A stretch of DNA of 64,000 bases from Eretmocerus hayati (GCA_029851415.1 CM056743.1:96880501-96944500); one strand, 5' to 3'. Counted from the first letter of the stretch, positions 10,485 to 23,331 are shown. The notes: generated by a model not told the origin, from the sequence alone. Numbers and translations are program-made.

Positions 10485-11503
10485 GAGTCATTCTTTTTAT
10501 TATCACCAGGTTTTTGGTCGATGGTCAGGGATTTTTCTGTAACTTTAGGTACATGTTATACATGATGAAAAGCATAGTTTATAGGCCCCAAAATTCATCC
10601 GTGCGGGCTTGACGCGGTATTTTCGTTTTTAAAATTTGCAAAAAAATCGACTTTTTCATTTTTTGATTGATTTTTTACGGATGTAAGACCCATTGAAAAA
10701 TTTTCTTCAAACACATATTTCGACGTAAAAAAAGCTGAATTTTACGAAAAAAATACTTTCGAATGTGGAAAAGGTCAACATAACCTCAAAAAAGTAGTTT
10801 TTCTGCATAAAAACGTTTTTTCGGCCCTTCAGTCAGATTTTTTCTCAAATTCAATATTTTTATCGGATTTCTCGTCAAATTTTACGTCGAAAACCATTCT
10901 TAAAAAGTTGGGACTCGGATGGGATTGGCCGCTATGATTGTAACCTTAGAAACAGGGTCATAAAAATAGTGCTGAATTACGTGGTTTTGGAGGGAGACTT
11001 ATTCCCGAGCTTATTCCGCTGGACAACGAAACTGTGGATTAGGGTAGTGCATTGACCGGACAATGACTTTTTTGTGTATTTTTTGACGTAGAAACTGAAT
11101 CCGAAACCAGTTTTGCACCTAGCCATCAGGAATTTTTTCAAATCGCGAAATAGTGAGCTTCCACAAAACTGCGTTTTCGGCGTTTTTTGCAGATTTTGTA
11201 GATATATGATTTAGATGGTGCAACGTTGCAGCGGGCTTTGAGCGTACTCGAATTATGATTTCTTGCATATTTTGGCCTGCTGAACACGATGGCAGTACTC
11301 TAAGAAAGCTAGGATGCGTTTGAGACCAGTCGTAAGATGATTTTTCGAGTTGCTATCAGCAAAATTTGCCTGATTTTGCAATAAATCTCCAAACGCTCAC
11401 GAATTCGATCAGAAACATCTTTTCACAACTCATGACGGCGTATTTCCTTCGTTTTCATGTATACAACGAGGGAAAGTTATTTTCAATAGCCCAAGAACGG
11501 ATG
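10485..11503 (+). repeat. left inverted arm of foldback element
   Basis: Matches the complement of 11988-12986 over its whole length with scattered substitutions. Similarity fades after CATGTATACAAC near 11465-11503. Confidence 0.88.
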
Positions 11504-11987
11504 GGACCAGTATGCATGTACTATTCTGCAAGACGCGTTCTGAGCATTATCTGGAAAAGGCTCAAGCCTCCTCGTGATGAATCAAATCGTGAGTTCTTTT
11601 CCCTACGTCCCTCGGAAACCGTTGTCTGCGTAGTTCTATTCTGTTACCATGACACGATATCTGGAATTTCGGAGATCTATACTTTGGTAATATCAAGTGA
11701 ACCTCGATATATCATTAAGATCCTGTCAATCATGTTTACATTGTATTCCATCCCAAGCTTATGTGGGCACTTCAATAGTTCCATTCCAAAACAACTGGAT
11801 CCAAGCATCCGGAGTTAGATACACCATTCAGGTGTGATTGAAAGGGGATCATTTGGATAATCTCAAAGGTACATACGTTAGACAAGAGAACTTGAAATTT
11901 GACTCACCATGAGGAGGCATGAGCTCACCTAAAAAAAATGCTTCAACCTTTTTTGTTGTGAAATCTGTACGATGGCCTAGTCTATGT

Positions 11988-12986
11988 TTGGGATATTGCG
12001 AATATTCCTCCCTTGTTGTATACATGAAAACGAAGAAAATACGCCCTCGTGAGTTGTGAAAAGATGTTTCTGATCGAATTCGTGAGCGTTTGGAGATTTA
12101 TAGCAAAATCAGGCAAATTTTACTGATAGCAACTCGAAGAATCATCTTACGACTGGTCTCGAACGCATCCTAGCTTTCTTAGAGTACTGTCATCGTGTTC
12201 AGCAGGTCAAAATACGCGAGAAATCATAGTTCGAGTACGCTCAAAGCCCGCTGCAACGTTGCACCATCTAAATTTCATATCTACAAAATCTGCAAAAAAC
12301 GCAGTTTTGTAGAAGCTCACTATTTCGCGATTTGAAAAAATTCCTGATGGCTAGGTGCAAAACTGGTTTCGGATTCGGTTTCTACGTCAAAAAATACACA
12401 AAAAAGTCATTGTCCGGTCAACGCACTATCCCTAATCCACAGTTTCGTTGTCCAGTGGGATAAGTCTCCCTCCAAAACCACGTAATTCAGCACTATTTTT
12501 ATGACCCTGTTTCTAAGGTTGCAATCATAGCGGCCAATCCCATCCGAGTCCCAACTTTTTAAGAATGGTTTTCGACGTGAAATTTGACGAGGAATCCGAT
12601 AAAAATATTGAATTCGAGATAAAATCTGACTGAAGGGCCAAAAAAACGTTTTTATGCAGAAAAACTACTTTTTTGAGGTTATGTTGACCTTTCCAAATTT
12701 GAAATTATTTTTTTCGTAAAATTCAGCTTTTTTCACGTCGAAATATGTGTTTGAAAAAGATTTTTCAATGTGTCTTACATCCGTAAAAAATCAATCAAAA
12801 AATGAAAAAGTCGATTTTTTTGCAAATTTTAAAGTCGAAAATACCGCGTCAAGCCCGCACGGATGAATTTTGGGGCCTATAAACTATGCTTTCCATCTTT
12901 TCCCATCATGTATAACATGTACCTAAAGTTACAGAAAAATCCCTGACCATCGACCAAAAACCTGGTGATAATAAAAAGAATGACTC
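11988..12986 (-). repeat. right inverted arm of foldback element
   Basis: Complement of the left arm. Both arms contain the landmark CCGTGCGGGCTTGACGCGGT and its complement. Confidence 0.88.
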
Positions 12987-12990
12987 TGCT

Positions 12991-13908
12991 CTATTCTATG
13001 GTTTGAAGAAAGCCAAATTTTTCTTATACTGACAATTATACAGTTTCCGAATCTCCTGCCCCACCTGCTCTCTATGAAGCTGATATTGCTCCAACTTTTC
13101 GATCAGCATCACCAATGTGCATGTTTTGATGGAAATTCTGCGCACCATCGATATTTGCAGTTCACACATAGGTAACTCTTCCATGTATTCACGTGATCTC
13201 AATCTCAGCCCTGTTATTGTATGGGCGGGTCATTCATCCTTGTGGAAAATTGTTCTATTGTACTTCAGTCCAATTTTGTGCAGTACAGCAGAAAGCTGTG
13301 AAATACATTGTATGAATATGGCTTCCATAATTTCTTGAATAGGGGAGCTTAGGAGCTGATTTTGTCACTACGAAAATTTCATGGATGGATTTCATGAGAC
13401 CTCGTCCGAAGCTGAAACGGAACTGTATGACCATGTGCAACCGTTTAGAAAGTTATCGGTTAAAGCTTCTCGTCAATTCATTCTTCGGGAAGACAAATAA
13501 TTTCAAGGAATCCATCAACAGTGGGCGCTCAAGTCAAGGTGTCAATCGAATGATAATAGTGGAAAAGAGTCGTAGGAATATCCGGGACCCGTTCGATGCC
13601 ATGATGGTCTCATCTTGCACTTGAATCGGAGCTAATCGCACTCTAATATCGGTTGACCGAATGGGATCTAATGTCAAGTGTAATACAACGAGAACATAGG
13701 TAGATAAGGAGATATCCAAGTAGCTTACAAATGAGTCATGTATGATGACGAGAATACGAGCTATTGATATGAAACGCATCAATATTGGATATCCCGTCGA
13801 AAATATATCAGCGCGGGCCATATAGGGTACTGGATTAGATGATACAAAACAAAATTTGGCGATGTTGTCCATCAGACCTTGGGTACATCTATACAGATGT
13901 ATACACGT
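12991..13908. other. unassigned background sequence
   Basis: No known family. Two minus-strand open stretches, 13202-12996 (68 codons) and 13872-13534 (112 codons, hydrophobic, Ile and Val rich), might be coding, but nothing recognisable supports them. Confidence 0.35.
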
Positions 13909-13980
13909 CGTGTGTGTGTACGTGTGTATGTATGTATGTATGTATTATGTATGAATGTGTGTGTATGTACACGAGTGCGT
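13909..13980. repeat. TG/TATG microsatellite
   Basis: Runs of GTGTGTGT and GTATGTATGTATGTAT with interruptions. Confidence 0.85.
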
Positions 13981-14021
13981 GCATGCGTGTGATCGATATC
14001 AATTCGCAGGAAGTAATTAAT

Positions 14022-14625
14022 TGTGATGTCAGAAGCTCGTATAGAGCTCTAACATTTCCACCCCCGGTCACATTCTCGGGACGAGAATGGTCTGACGAGG
14101 GAGGTGTGGCGTCCCGCCTCACGGGATGCCCCAGAATTTCCAATTGAATATATTAGCTGACTTTTCAATATTGCGGAACAATGCTGAGACCAACATTCTT
14201 GTACAAGCAAGTCCGACGAAATCCATTAATGTGTAACTCTTGTTACATCTGTAACTCCTGTTACAGATGTGACACCTGTTACACATGCTGCAAGCACCTC
14301 CTAGTTAGAACAATTTCACAATCAACTCGAGCGGGCAAAGATTATAAAAACTGAGTGCTTCTCCAAATCATCGATCAGTCTTCCAAGTTTGAAGTCTCAT
14401 CCATTCCGCTCGAGAGGTTTTGAGTCCATTTCGCCATTCATTTCAAGTGCTTCAGAAAAGCACTTAAAGTTTGTCGGATAGCAACCGCGAGTGCGACTCG
14501 ATCCCGCCGAAGAAAAGGGCCGGCGTCCCAAGACCCAGCTGTTAAGGGCCAGCAGTATATACGCCCCAGGATTCGTCCGACTAGCTTACCATAAGCTTGA
14601 TTTGTTCCCGTCGAAAAGTAGGCCA
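14022..14625 (-). repeat. LTR-like repeat A, probable 3' LTR of gypsy-like remnant
   Basis: 604 bp, present in opposite orientation at 34443-35028. Read on the minus strand it starts TGGCCTAC and ends GACATCACA, the TG...CA form of an LTR. It is preceded there by a purine-rich AGAAAACGGAA and by the protease frame, which ends 27 nt before it. An alternative is a long terminal inverted repeat shared with repeat B. Confidence 0.7.
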
Positions 14626-14651
14626 TTCCGTTTTCTGTATCAGTCTTGATT

Positions 14652-15344
<693 letters not shown>

Positions 15345-15931
15345 GGGCCCTATTCCCGGGCTTTTTGCAATTCGTAATCGCTCACGTTCATTATCTTGAT
15401 TTGGGATTTCGTGGGTGTGCTCACAGTTGTCTCTTGACTGCGAGCTGGTTAGGAGTTTAAATGAGCAGGAATAGGATTAGCGTTCTGTTGTGGATTGGTC
15501 GCATTCTGAGAATTTCGGGGATAGAAAATTCTGTCTCGTTGGTATGACTCTGGTGGATATGGAGAAGGCGGTAAATATCCTGGATACACAGGCGGTTGAT
15601 ATGGGAACGGATAGTATGGGTAATAACTTTGAGGTGAAAAAATGGATACGGATTAGGTTGGAAATTTCTATATGGGGATTGAGACCTGTACGGAGAGTTG
15701 GATCGATTGTAGGGTGATGGATCTCGTTGATAAGGGGAGGGAGGTCGAGGTGCTGGTCAAAGTGAGCGTCTATTGATACTATTATCGGTTCGTTCAGGAC
15801 TTTTGGAAGAGTAACTCAAGTTAGGATGGGCGATTAGTCGGCCGTTGGAATCGTATCGCATAGGAGGGGGAGCTGTTACATCTCAATTGTCATAGTGGTG
15901 TGGCATAGAGTTTCTGTCATACATTTTGGGG
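15345..15931 (-). pseudogene. degenerate gag-protease junction
   Basis: Low-complexity, proline- and tyrosine-rich sense in broken frames between the gag and protease frames; probably the end of gag. No single open frame spans it. Confidence 0.45.
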
Positions 15932-16741
15932 TCATTCCTGTCCATGAACGAGACTTATTTTTGGTCTACTTCGGTTGAAGTCTGAGGTTTTGTTGTCGTT
16001 ATGTTGATCTGTATTTGTATAATGGATTTCTGCTCTATTGATGTTGAGACTGATCGCAAAACTTTCTGCCTTTTCGGCGGCATCGAGTGCTGCAGCCATG
16101 GTCTTCGGGGCTATCGAAATAATACCACTTCTCATACTATCTGGGAGGCCGCGTATCAAAGCGTTCAACCCTAATACTTCTAATTGAGGTCGGTGGTTGA
16201 CCGCTGGGTCATCTCTGTCTACGATACTTTTCAAAGCAGCTATGGCTCCTCTAATGTACCCTTTTGTTCGATTGTGAAATTTTCGAGCAGTCTTATTTTT
16301 CTTCATTCTAATATTCATAATTTTGTTAACATAATAATCATAAGGTTTTCTAGGAGGAAGATTTAATTTCAAAATTTCTTCTAACCGTTCGAAAGACTGA
16401 ATGTCTTCGTCGCGCAAACATTTCCTAGCATCGCCCCGAATTTTGTTGAGTAATCCCCGTAAAAAGTCTAATTGTTAAGTCTCAGGTATGGTACCTTTTA
16501 CGTTTTTGACATCTTGGGTGAATTCAGTTAGTGGGGTAGTTCCGTCAAAATCTTTAATATTTGCGAGGGCTTCTCGTACTGTACTGGCTTGAATGGATTC
16601 TAATAAAGAGTCATGAGTAAGTTTCAAGTTTTCTTGGTTGTTCATGTTCCTTAGTGAGATGAAATCTTTCAAAGCTACTTCTCGGGAATTGGCGTCAGCA
16701 AAAGCATTGATTTGCTCAATAGACTCGTTGAGATCGTCCAT
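15932..16741 (-). pseudogene. gypsy-like gag
   Basis: Two frames (16741-16475 and 16417-15932) joined by a short gap with a stop and frameshift near 16475-16420. The first begins MDDLNESIEQINAF at an ATG 57 nt from the copia insertion. The second contains ALIRGLPDSMRSGI followed by ALDAAEKAESF, typical of capsid regions of arthropod gypsy/errantivirus-type elements. Role: particle assembly. Its 5' leader lies beyond the copia insertion at 33551-33816. Dead copy. Confidence 0.7.
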
Positions 16742-16793
16742 TGTGAAGGGTTAGGCAAGTGTAAAAAGGTGTGATATATTTCATACTAACTGT

Positions 16794-16798
16794 CTTTC
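16794..16798. repeat. copia target site duplication, left (CTTTC)
   Basis: CTTTC directly before the 5' LTR; the second copy is 33551-33555. Confidence 0.9.
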
Positions 16799-17108
16799 TG
16801 TTGGAAATATACTTATACAACTAAATAGAACCATACGAATATATTCAAATGAGCACGCGTCTTCCGTTGAACAACGGAACGGTTTGGTTGCTACGCTACC
16901 CCACAACTGTCTCCACTTCGTTATGAGCCCTATTCTAGTGCAGTCACGCCGCCAGTTAACCTCGACGAATTTTCGTGCTTATCGTTTATACTGTTTATTG
17001 TGCCTATTGAATCTACGAGTCTACGAATCAACGAGTACTAAATAAACGAGTCATCAGTTTATATAAATTGTGTGTGTCTCCTGCTTCAAAAGCCCTGCCG
17101 TGCTCGCA
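16799..17108 (+). repeat. copia 5' LTR
   Basis: Begins TGTTGGAAATATAC and ends GTGCTCGCA; direct repeat of 33228-33550. TG...CA ends. Confidence 0.93.
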
Positions 17109-17122
17109 GGTTATGGGCCCAG
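17109..17122 (+). other. copia primer binding site (internal tRNA-iMet)
   Basis: GGTTATGGGCCCAG directly follows the LTR and is complementary to the anticodon-arm region of initiator tRNA-Met, the half-tRNA priming site known from Drosophila copia, not the tRNA 3' end. Confidence 0.88.
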
Positions 17123-18435
17123 GGCACGCTTCCACCGCGTAAACAGTGCAAATCTTCAAAAGATCCAGAGCCTCATCGTGGAGCAGAGCTTCGAAGCAGC
17201 ATAAATTCACACGCATAGATTCAAGGTGAGTGTCAGTGCGTAATCGCGAATAGAGTCGAAATTGCGTTGTCTCAATAGTGAGCTTTTTAGCCCGAATTCA
17301 AGTACGGTTCTAAGATTCAATGAATGGTCTGCCGGGATAGCATAAATAAATACGACAGTGCGGTGAGTCAAATGAGTGTAGAGTTTGATAGATTTCCAAG
17401 TTTCGTGTGGGATTGCCATTGTACTAAGTGGGTTATCGACATCTCGGAGGAGCGTCATCATCAAGGTTGCAGTTCATGTTGCATCGCGTATCATACAGCG
17501 TGTTCGTTGCGCGCACGTGTATATTCTCGCGCTATAAGCCAACCGGTAACGACGTGTTTTCGCGCGTTCTCTCTCTCGCGCGCGCGCGTTCTCTCTCTCT
17601 CTCTCTCTCTCGTTTACGTGTGTTAGGGTTAGGTTTATATCGCGACTCGATTCGGTGAACAGACTCAAAGGGGATTCTTTGTGATTCGTCGGTTGACATT
17701 GAATACGACTCATCGAGCATGCGGCTCGCTGCAATAACCTTGTTTCTTGATGCTCACGTACGCGCGAAGGATGCATGTTTCGCTTGATCTCAAGACATGT
17801 AGATGTTCGCGGTTTTCTAACCAGGGCACACGGATGTGTATTCTCGTTGTGTGGGGATCTTGCTGCTTACATTGGCGATTGCTGCGATTTCTTATGAAAT
17901 ATCTAGACAAATGTTCTGCACTCATGTTCATGTTAATATATATATATATATATGATGGATTGATGTTCGTGCTATCATATTACCGGTTCAATGAGTCAAG
18001 AGTCCACGATTCAAGAATCTATGAATTGACAGAATTTGACAAATATCCAAATATTTTACTAAATGTTGGGAGATTTTATTATGGTCGAAATTTGAAATAG
18101 AATTTCCTAGGTTTAATCAAAATTTGGATTCCGGGGATCAATTACAAATTGAAACTTGATGTGTGTGCGCAACCCAAATCTGGTTTTTATCACAGCAGTG
18201 CTTGGTAATATCCTAGAGAGGTGCACATATGAGTGCATATCCGGCAAATGAGTCAAAAACTTCTGCTGCTTAGTTTTTCTAAAAATCTCAGCGCATTTTG
18301 TATTAACTTGGAAGTATGAAACATTATTGAAAGTTATATCTGGTATGAGAATCAAATTAGAAGAATCTAGAAATTATACGAATCTAGGACGAATATTCAC
18401 GAATCATTTCAATTCTGTTTCATATCCCGGTTAAG
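17123..18435 (+). other. copia 5' leader
   Basis: 1.3 kb without recognisable coding sequence, unusually long for copia. It contains CG/CT dinucleotide runs (17578-17612) and a TA run (17936-17953), so part may be later insertion or expansion. Confidence 0.5.
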
Positions 18436-18583
18436 ATGGCTGATAAACAAATTCAACAAAACGACGAGATTTTGAGTGGATCGGAACAATCCTCTAACAT
18501 TTTAGATGTTATTGTGGATCCAAATGAAGCTCGTCAGATTGAAACGATGGAAGTAGACGAATCTCGAAATGATCAAGAGAAAA
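18436..18583 (+). pseudogene. copia gag, first exon
   Basis: Begins MADKQIQQNDEILSGSE at the ATG 18436 and stays open for 49 codons plus one base, where GTAAGA follows. Joining base 18583 to 18816 keeps the frame (Glu-Lys-Thr-Asn-Asp-Glu), so this is best read as a 5' coding exon of gag. No domain recognised in this acidic N-terminus. Confidence 0.6.
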
Positions 18584-18815
18584 GTAAGATTCATATTCAA
18601 AACTTTCTTTTATTTCATCTAAATGTTGATGTGTTCATGAAAATGAGTTCTTAGATCAAGCCATCTGATGAATTCTGTAAGCTGTGGAAAGTTGGAGAAT
18701 TCCTAAGTTTCTTGAAATGATTATGAATAAACTTATGAAGAAGAATCTAAGAATAAAATAGTCAGGCCTGACACGAATCAAAAATCCAGATAATGATTCA
18801 TGAATATTTTTTCAG
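18584..18815 (+). other. probable intron in copia gag
   Basis: 232 nt starting GTAAGA and ending in a T-rich tract and CAG (TATTTTTTCAG). It contains stops in the gag frame. Removing it joins two open stretches in frame. Confidence 0.6.
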
Positions 18816-20455
18816 CAAATGATGAGGATTCTAAGATTCAAGAAGAAGATTCTACGACTCCACCTGAATTGAATTCGAGACCAATGAGTATGTCAACGCG
18901 AAATAGGGGTATGAATACTGGTTCTACGTCAAGAGATAGATAGACCACGTATGTTCCTGGTACGATCAACATCTCTACGGATTTCGTACTTACATTCAGA
19001 GATGCAGCGAGTGATTTTAGTTCTGCTCTTACTACTTATAAAAAATTGGTCGAAAAATCCAGCGAAGTTGTTGACAAGTTAAATGAAAGTCTGAAGTTGA
19101 GTACTGATATTGAAAGAATGCGTTTAAGACGAGCTGAAATTGAGAAGGAAATTGAAGAATTGGAAAGACTCAACATGGGTCAACAAAGTTCTCAAATAAA
19201 TCGCCCGTCTCAAGATTCCACAATGATTCAACCAAGTACGAGAGCAACTCAAGATTCTTCGATTCGCACTGATCAATCAAGTACGAGTGCAACCAACGAT
19301 TCTTCAACGATTCAAATAAATCAAACGACTCCAACTAAACAGGTAAATAACCTACAAAATTTAACCACAACTCATGATTCTTTGAATCTAGAAGAGACTC
19401 TGAAATCAATTCTCGTATGAGAATTAACAAACGATTCACTTACATCAAAAATTCATATTGACAGAAAATACAAACTGTCTGGAAAAATGAATTTCGATTT
19501 ATGGTTGGACTATTTCAAGTCTGAATTACGAAGTTATGATTTGATAGATATCATTGACGATGATTTCACTAATCTTAGAGAATTTACTGAGACTCAAAGA
19601 ATTCGAAGAAAGAATCAAGTCAGAGACGTAATCATGAATAGAATTGATGAAAAGTATCATAGTAGAATCACTAACATTCAAGATCCAAAAGAGTATCTGA
19701 GCAACCTTCAGGAACTCAGAAGGAAAAAGTTGAATTTAGATCCTGTAACTATCAAAGGAAAGTTATATGAAATTCGAAGAAACGAAACGAGAAGGTATTC
19801 GACTTTTGCGAACAATTCGACTCTCTAGTGAGAGAGTATAATTTATCTAACGAGTCAAAACCCTTGGATGATGAAGAATTTAGTTCATTATTCTATCATG
19901 CAGTCTCTCGAGTGAATGAAGATTTAAGACGAACGAATCTTATAAAGAAAAACGATAACAAGATCGGAATGAATATAGATCAAATGGGATCATTCATGTT
20001 TCAGTCCGAATCTGATCGCAATCAACGCAACGAATCACGAGTCAATAGACTCAGCTACAATGAGAACGATTCAAATCCTTGTCATAGGTGTGATCAGAGA
20101 GGTCACAGAGCTGGTGTTGATTGTCCTCTACACAACACTGACAAGTGGCTACATTATCGCTGCCAGACAGTACACAAAAAGGGTGGACTTTGTCCAAATC
20201 CTAGACGAGGTAAGAGTCCTTCTATATCTAGAATGAATGACGAAGACTCAGATTCTAACAATCAAAGTAAGAATCTACGAAAAAGGAAATCTGGAAAAGA
20301 AAATCGAGGCAAAATTAGTAAGAAAGAAAATGTGAAAAAGAGTAAGACGAATTTTAAACGGGATGCTCGAATGGTTGTAGATTCAAGCGGAAATGGAGAT
20401 GAAGAAAGCGAAAGTGAGAGTGAGGGTAAGAAATTATTCTCAAAATCATATCGAG
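18816..20455 (+). pseudogene. copia gag, main part with zinc knuckle
   Basis: Reads in one frame from 18816 to about 19800, with point stops at 18941 (TAG) and 19418 (TGA). It shifts frame near 19800 and continues from 19828. Seen: a coiled-coil-like stretch rich in Glu, Lys and Leu (19070-19180), the copia gag core around NFDLWLDYFKSELRSYDL (19487), and a CCHC-type zinc knuckle CHRCDQRGHRAGVDC near 20087 followed by a Lys/Ser/Glu-rich tail. Role: RNA packaging and particle assembly. Broken in this copy. Confidence 0.75.
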
Positions 20456-20561
20456 CACGAAATTTTATAAATTTTATCGCAGATTCTGGTGCAACTGATC
20501 ATATAGTGAATCAGTCTATGGTTCTTTCTAATTTCGAAAGACTCGAAAATGGGATCATTAA
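20456..20561 (+). pseudogene. copia protease active-site region
   Basis: FIADSGATDHIVNQS carries the D-S-G-A active-site loop of copia proteases. The frame is cut at NGIIK by the TTAA-flanked insertion and resumes at 22946. Confidence 0.85.
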
Positions 20562-22941
20562 GAGGATGTCGGAGATCGACCTCTGGACTTCTGCTAGGAT
20601 ATAAAATTTTTTTATTTACAAACTCACGCTCTCAATTTTCACTCAATCCATCTGAATTTTTCTTTGAGAGGTAGAAAATGTCCGTAAAAAGGGTGCTCTG
20701 GTGCGTTTCGCACGCAAATGTACCGCTCCGAGCCAAAAATCGATGTCAAAGGCAAATGCACAGAGAGGTTAGGTAGCTATTATCCTCAATTATTTAGGTT
20801 CCCAAGAGCCGAATCAGAACGAGTGGGCCAGAGCACCCTTTTTGCTGATTTTACGCATCAAATAAATCATTCCCGCAGGCATTTGATGTTCAAATGAGGG
20901 AATGGTTCTGTAAATAAGATTTCGGTAGCAAAAGCGAGTATTTTGAATTGCGAAGTCGACATACACATAACCTTGTGTCGCTTGGTATGTTGGCAGCATT
21001 GGTCATGCTTGAGCTGCGGCTGTCGTTCTGTCGGATGCTCTACCACTGCTAAGCAGACGGCGCGCGTTTATGCTTCGTAGCCGGCGTAGCACGAGGAAAT
21101 CGTGGTTTCCCGGTGGAAAGAGAGTGTCCGGGTCGGGTGAAGGTGTATCTGTTGTGAGTGTTTTGTACTGTGTTGTGTGTACACCCACGCAATGTGCAAA
21201 TGTTCGCGTGCGATGGTTGTCTTGCGACGGATGCAGCTTCGCCGCAGCGCCGTGGCATCCCTCGAAAAACACGACTTTGTTATTCGAATAACAAAACTGC
21301 GGCCCAGGATAAAAAAAACGTCGTGTCGGAGTTGTGTTAGGCCTTATAGAAGCTAGCGAGCCCATAGAAACATTTGTTGGTCTTGCCCTGATGGTATGAA
21401 TGATGTTACAATACGGCGTATTTCTCCCATTCCAGTGTATGTATTTTCTTGTGTCACTTCATAGATATTGCACAAAATATTCAATATGAGACGGAATATT
21501 GTGCTTTATACATTCAAAATGATGTAAAAAATATGATTTAATGTGTACAAGTTGAATGGAATAGAATACTTGTTTAGAAGTTACTTTGATTGAGTTTCTG
21601 GATATCGTTGTTTAGAATCCGCAAGTACCATCAACCTCGAACTTTGTCTCTGACCTGGCTCTTGGTTTGTTAGTGGTTGATGGTGGATTCTGAACTATTC
21701 AAAATTCATAGAAACCTCATTGACCGTAATTTCCACTCCCCAAATGTGAGTTTGTGATGAATACGCATTCTTGTCAAGGAAACGCAGAGTGAGTCATTTG
21801 ATTTTGAGCTGCTTCTGTGGCTCTCAGAAATGCGTTGGAGAGTCTTTTACATTGAGATGATGTGATACATGGGAAACTTCTAATGAATGCACTTCTGTAG
21901 TATTAACCTATTTTACTCCATCGTGAAAGACCATTGATCAACCAAAGATTTGTCAAGTCAACTTCCCAAATTCCTGATGACTCAGAATTATAATAAAATT
22001 CAATTCCAATATTCTGAATCAGGCAAAATTTTTCCAGTTCATGAAGAATCCGTGGAACTCAAAACAGTCCAAAGTCTGTTTTGTAGAATAATAGAACTTC
22101 TCTCAAGAATGGTTGATATGAGTACTTGGTGTGCGAGCTTGGATACTTTTTCTGTATGAATGAGATTTTGTATGCTTTTATATGCATTAACCAATGACGC
22201 AGTTGAATTCATATTGATGAATATGGATGCAGATAATTGTCTATTTGGAAAGATAAACCTGCTTTGCAAGGAAGCTCCAGATCCATCCTTGTATTCGAGT
22301 ATGAATTTTGGAACTGTCAGATAGTAAATCTCAAGGAGTTATGATTTTCTGATGTTGATCAGGAATCCTTTGACTCTGATAAAGAATCTCATTCTTGTTG
22401 AAGGATGAGTAGAGTCTCTCAGACAACATGAATGTTTGAATTCATCTTGTTTCAGGAAAAGGACTCTGTTTGGAGAGTATCTACAAACTATTCAAGTTTG
22501 TGAGCGTGAATGTAAAGGATGCAGAGATATGGATATTTTCAATTCATCTCGACTTGGGAAAAATGACTCTTTTTGAAGAGTATTTTCGAATTTTCTACAA
22601 TTGTGAGCGTGAATATGTTGGGTGCTTGATATGAATTTGTGAATTCATTCTAATTCGAAAAATAATACTTTTTGGAAGAGAATTCTCAAATCATTTTCGT
22701 GGAGAAACGTAAATTTGTTGATGACTAAGACTTGCCTTTTTGGAGTTTAACTCAAATGTTTCATGCTTGTGAACGTGAATAATCAGATTTTGAGCGCAGG
22801 CTCTTGCTTCAGCAACTCGTCTTTCCCGGGATATGGCGACACCCCAACGCCGGGAAGCTCATTCTAAGTGTCGCCATCTATACTTGGAATAAGCTAACTA
22901 TCGCCAACCCGCCTGATAACCTGCGAAGGTCCGACATCCTC
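20562..22941. mobile_element. TTAA-flanked DNA element (piggyBac or Kolobok type)
   Basis: 2380 bp bounded by TTAA at 20558-20561 and 22942-22945, with perfect 12-bp terminal inverted repeats GAGGATGTCGGA/TCCGACATCCTC. Removing it and one TTAA restores the copia reading frame exactly (GIIK-SANKNEFAN). TTAA duplications are typical of piggyBac and also of Kolobok; the purine-start ends do not settle which. No transposase was recognised, so it is probably non-autonomous. Inside lie a short inverted pair of AAAAAGGGTGCTCTGG (about 20683 and 20840) and degenerate ~110-bp direct repeats at 22440-22790. Confidence 0.85.
22440..22790 (+). repeat. degenerate ~110-bp tandem repeats inside the TTAA element
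   Basis: Three to four units share TGTGAGCGTGAAT, GACTCTxTTTGxAGAGTAT and AATTCATCT landmarks at roughly 105-115-bp spacing. Confidence 0.6.
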
Positions 22942-22945
22942 TTAA

Positions 22946-23331
22946 GAGTGCGAATAAGAACGAATTTGCAAATTAAGTTATAGATGGGAAAGGTGAACTC
23001 AGTTTAGCAAATGAGACATCTGATCAAAAATCGATTCGATTGACTGATGTTATTGCTACTAAAGATTTATCTGAAATCTTGCTTTCTTTGAGAAAATTAG
23101 CTGACTCAAGGTTTTCAATTTATTTAGATGATAAAATCTCCAGAGTTTACGATAAATTTACAGATCAAATTCTTTTCCAAGGTATTTATGAGAAACCGAA
23201 TTGGATTATTCGATTTGGAGTTGAAAATAACGAGTCTTATGATTCTAAAGAATCCACTTTGAAAAATTATTCATGTAATGCTCGAGTAGTATCACATCTT
23301 GAATCACCAGAAGACTACTAACGAATCTATA
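22946..23331 (+). pseudogene. copia protease end and pre-integrase linker
   Basis: Copia sequence resumes as SANKNEFAN, then one TAA, then IDGKGELSLANETS and ILLSLRKLADSRFSIYLDD, the conserved 'LLSVRKL' region of copia polyproteins. The frame ends near 23321 and overlaps the next one, which starts at 23299, so a small frameshift lies here. Confidence 0.8.

Larger units (their letters stand above)
10485..12986. mobile_element. long-arm foldback (TIR) element
   Basis: 2.5-kb element made of two nearly complementary arms, 10485-11503 and 11988-12986, around a 485-bp spacer. Ends read GAGTCATTCTTTTT and its complement. TGCT at 10481-10484 and 12987-12990 is the probable 4-bp target duplication. 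No transposase was recognised: the 150-codon plus-strand frame at 11366-11818 starts in the left arm and resembles nothing known to me. A non-autonomous foldback or long-TIR DNA transposon is most likely. Confidence 0.85.

Noticed and set aside
11366..11818. 150-codon open frame as a transposase for the foldback element
   Set aside because: It starts inside the inverted arm, has no DDE/D or zinc-finger pattern I can see, and is not supported by any recognisable motif.
17474..17776. Arg/Glu-rich open frames around 17.5-17.8 kb
   Set aside because: They are translations of CT/GA and CG dinucleotide runs in the copia leader.
21000..21070. tRNA-like A-box (TTAGCAGTGGTAGAGCATCCGA on the minus strand) inside the TTAA element
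   Set aside because: Two bases short in the D-arm, with no B box or cloverleaf downstream. At most a trace of a tRNA-derived SINE.
21003..21365. 120-codon minus-strand frame inside the TTAA element
   Set aside because: Composition reflects GC-rich repeat DNA; overlapping open frames exist on both strands; no domain.
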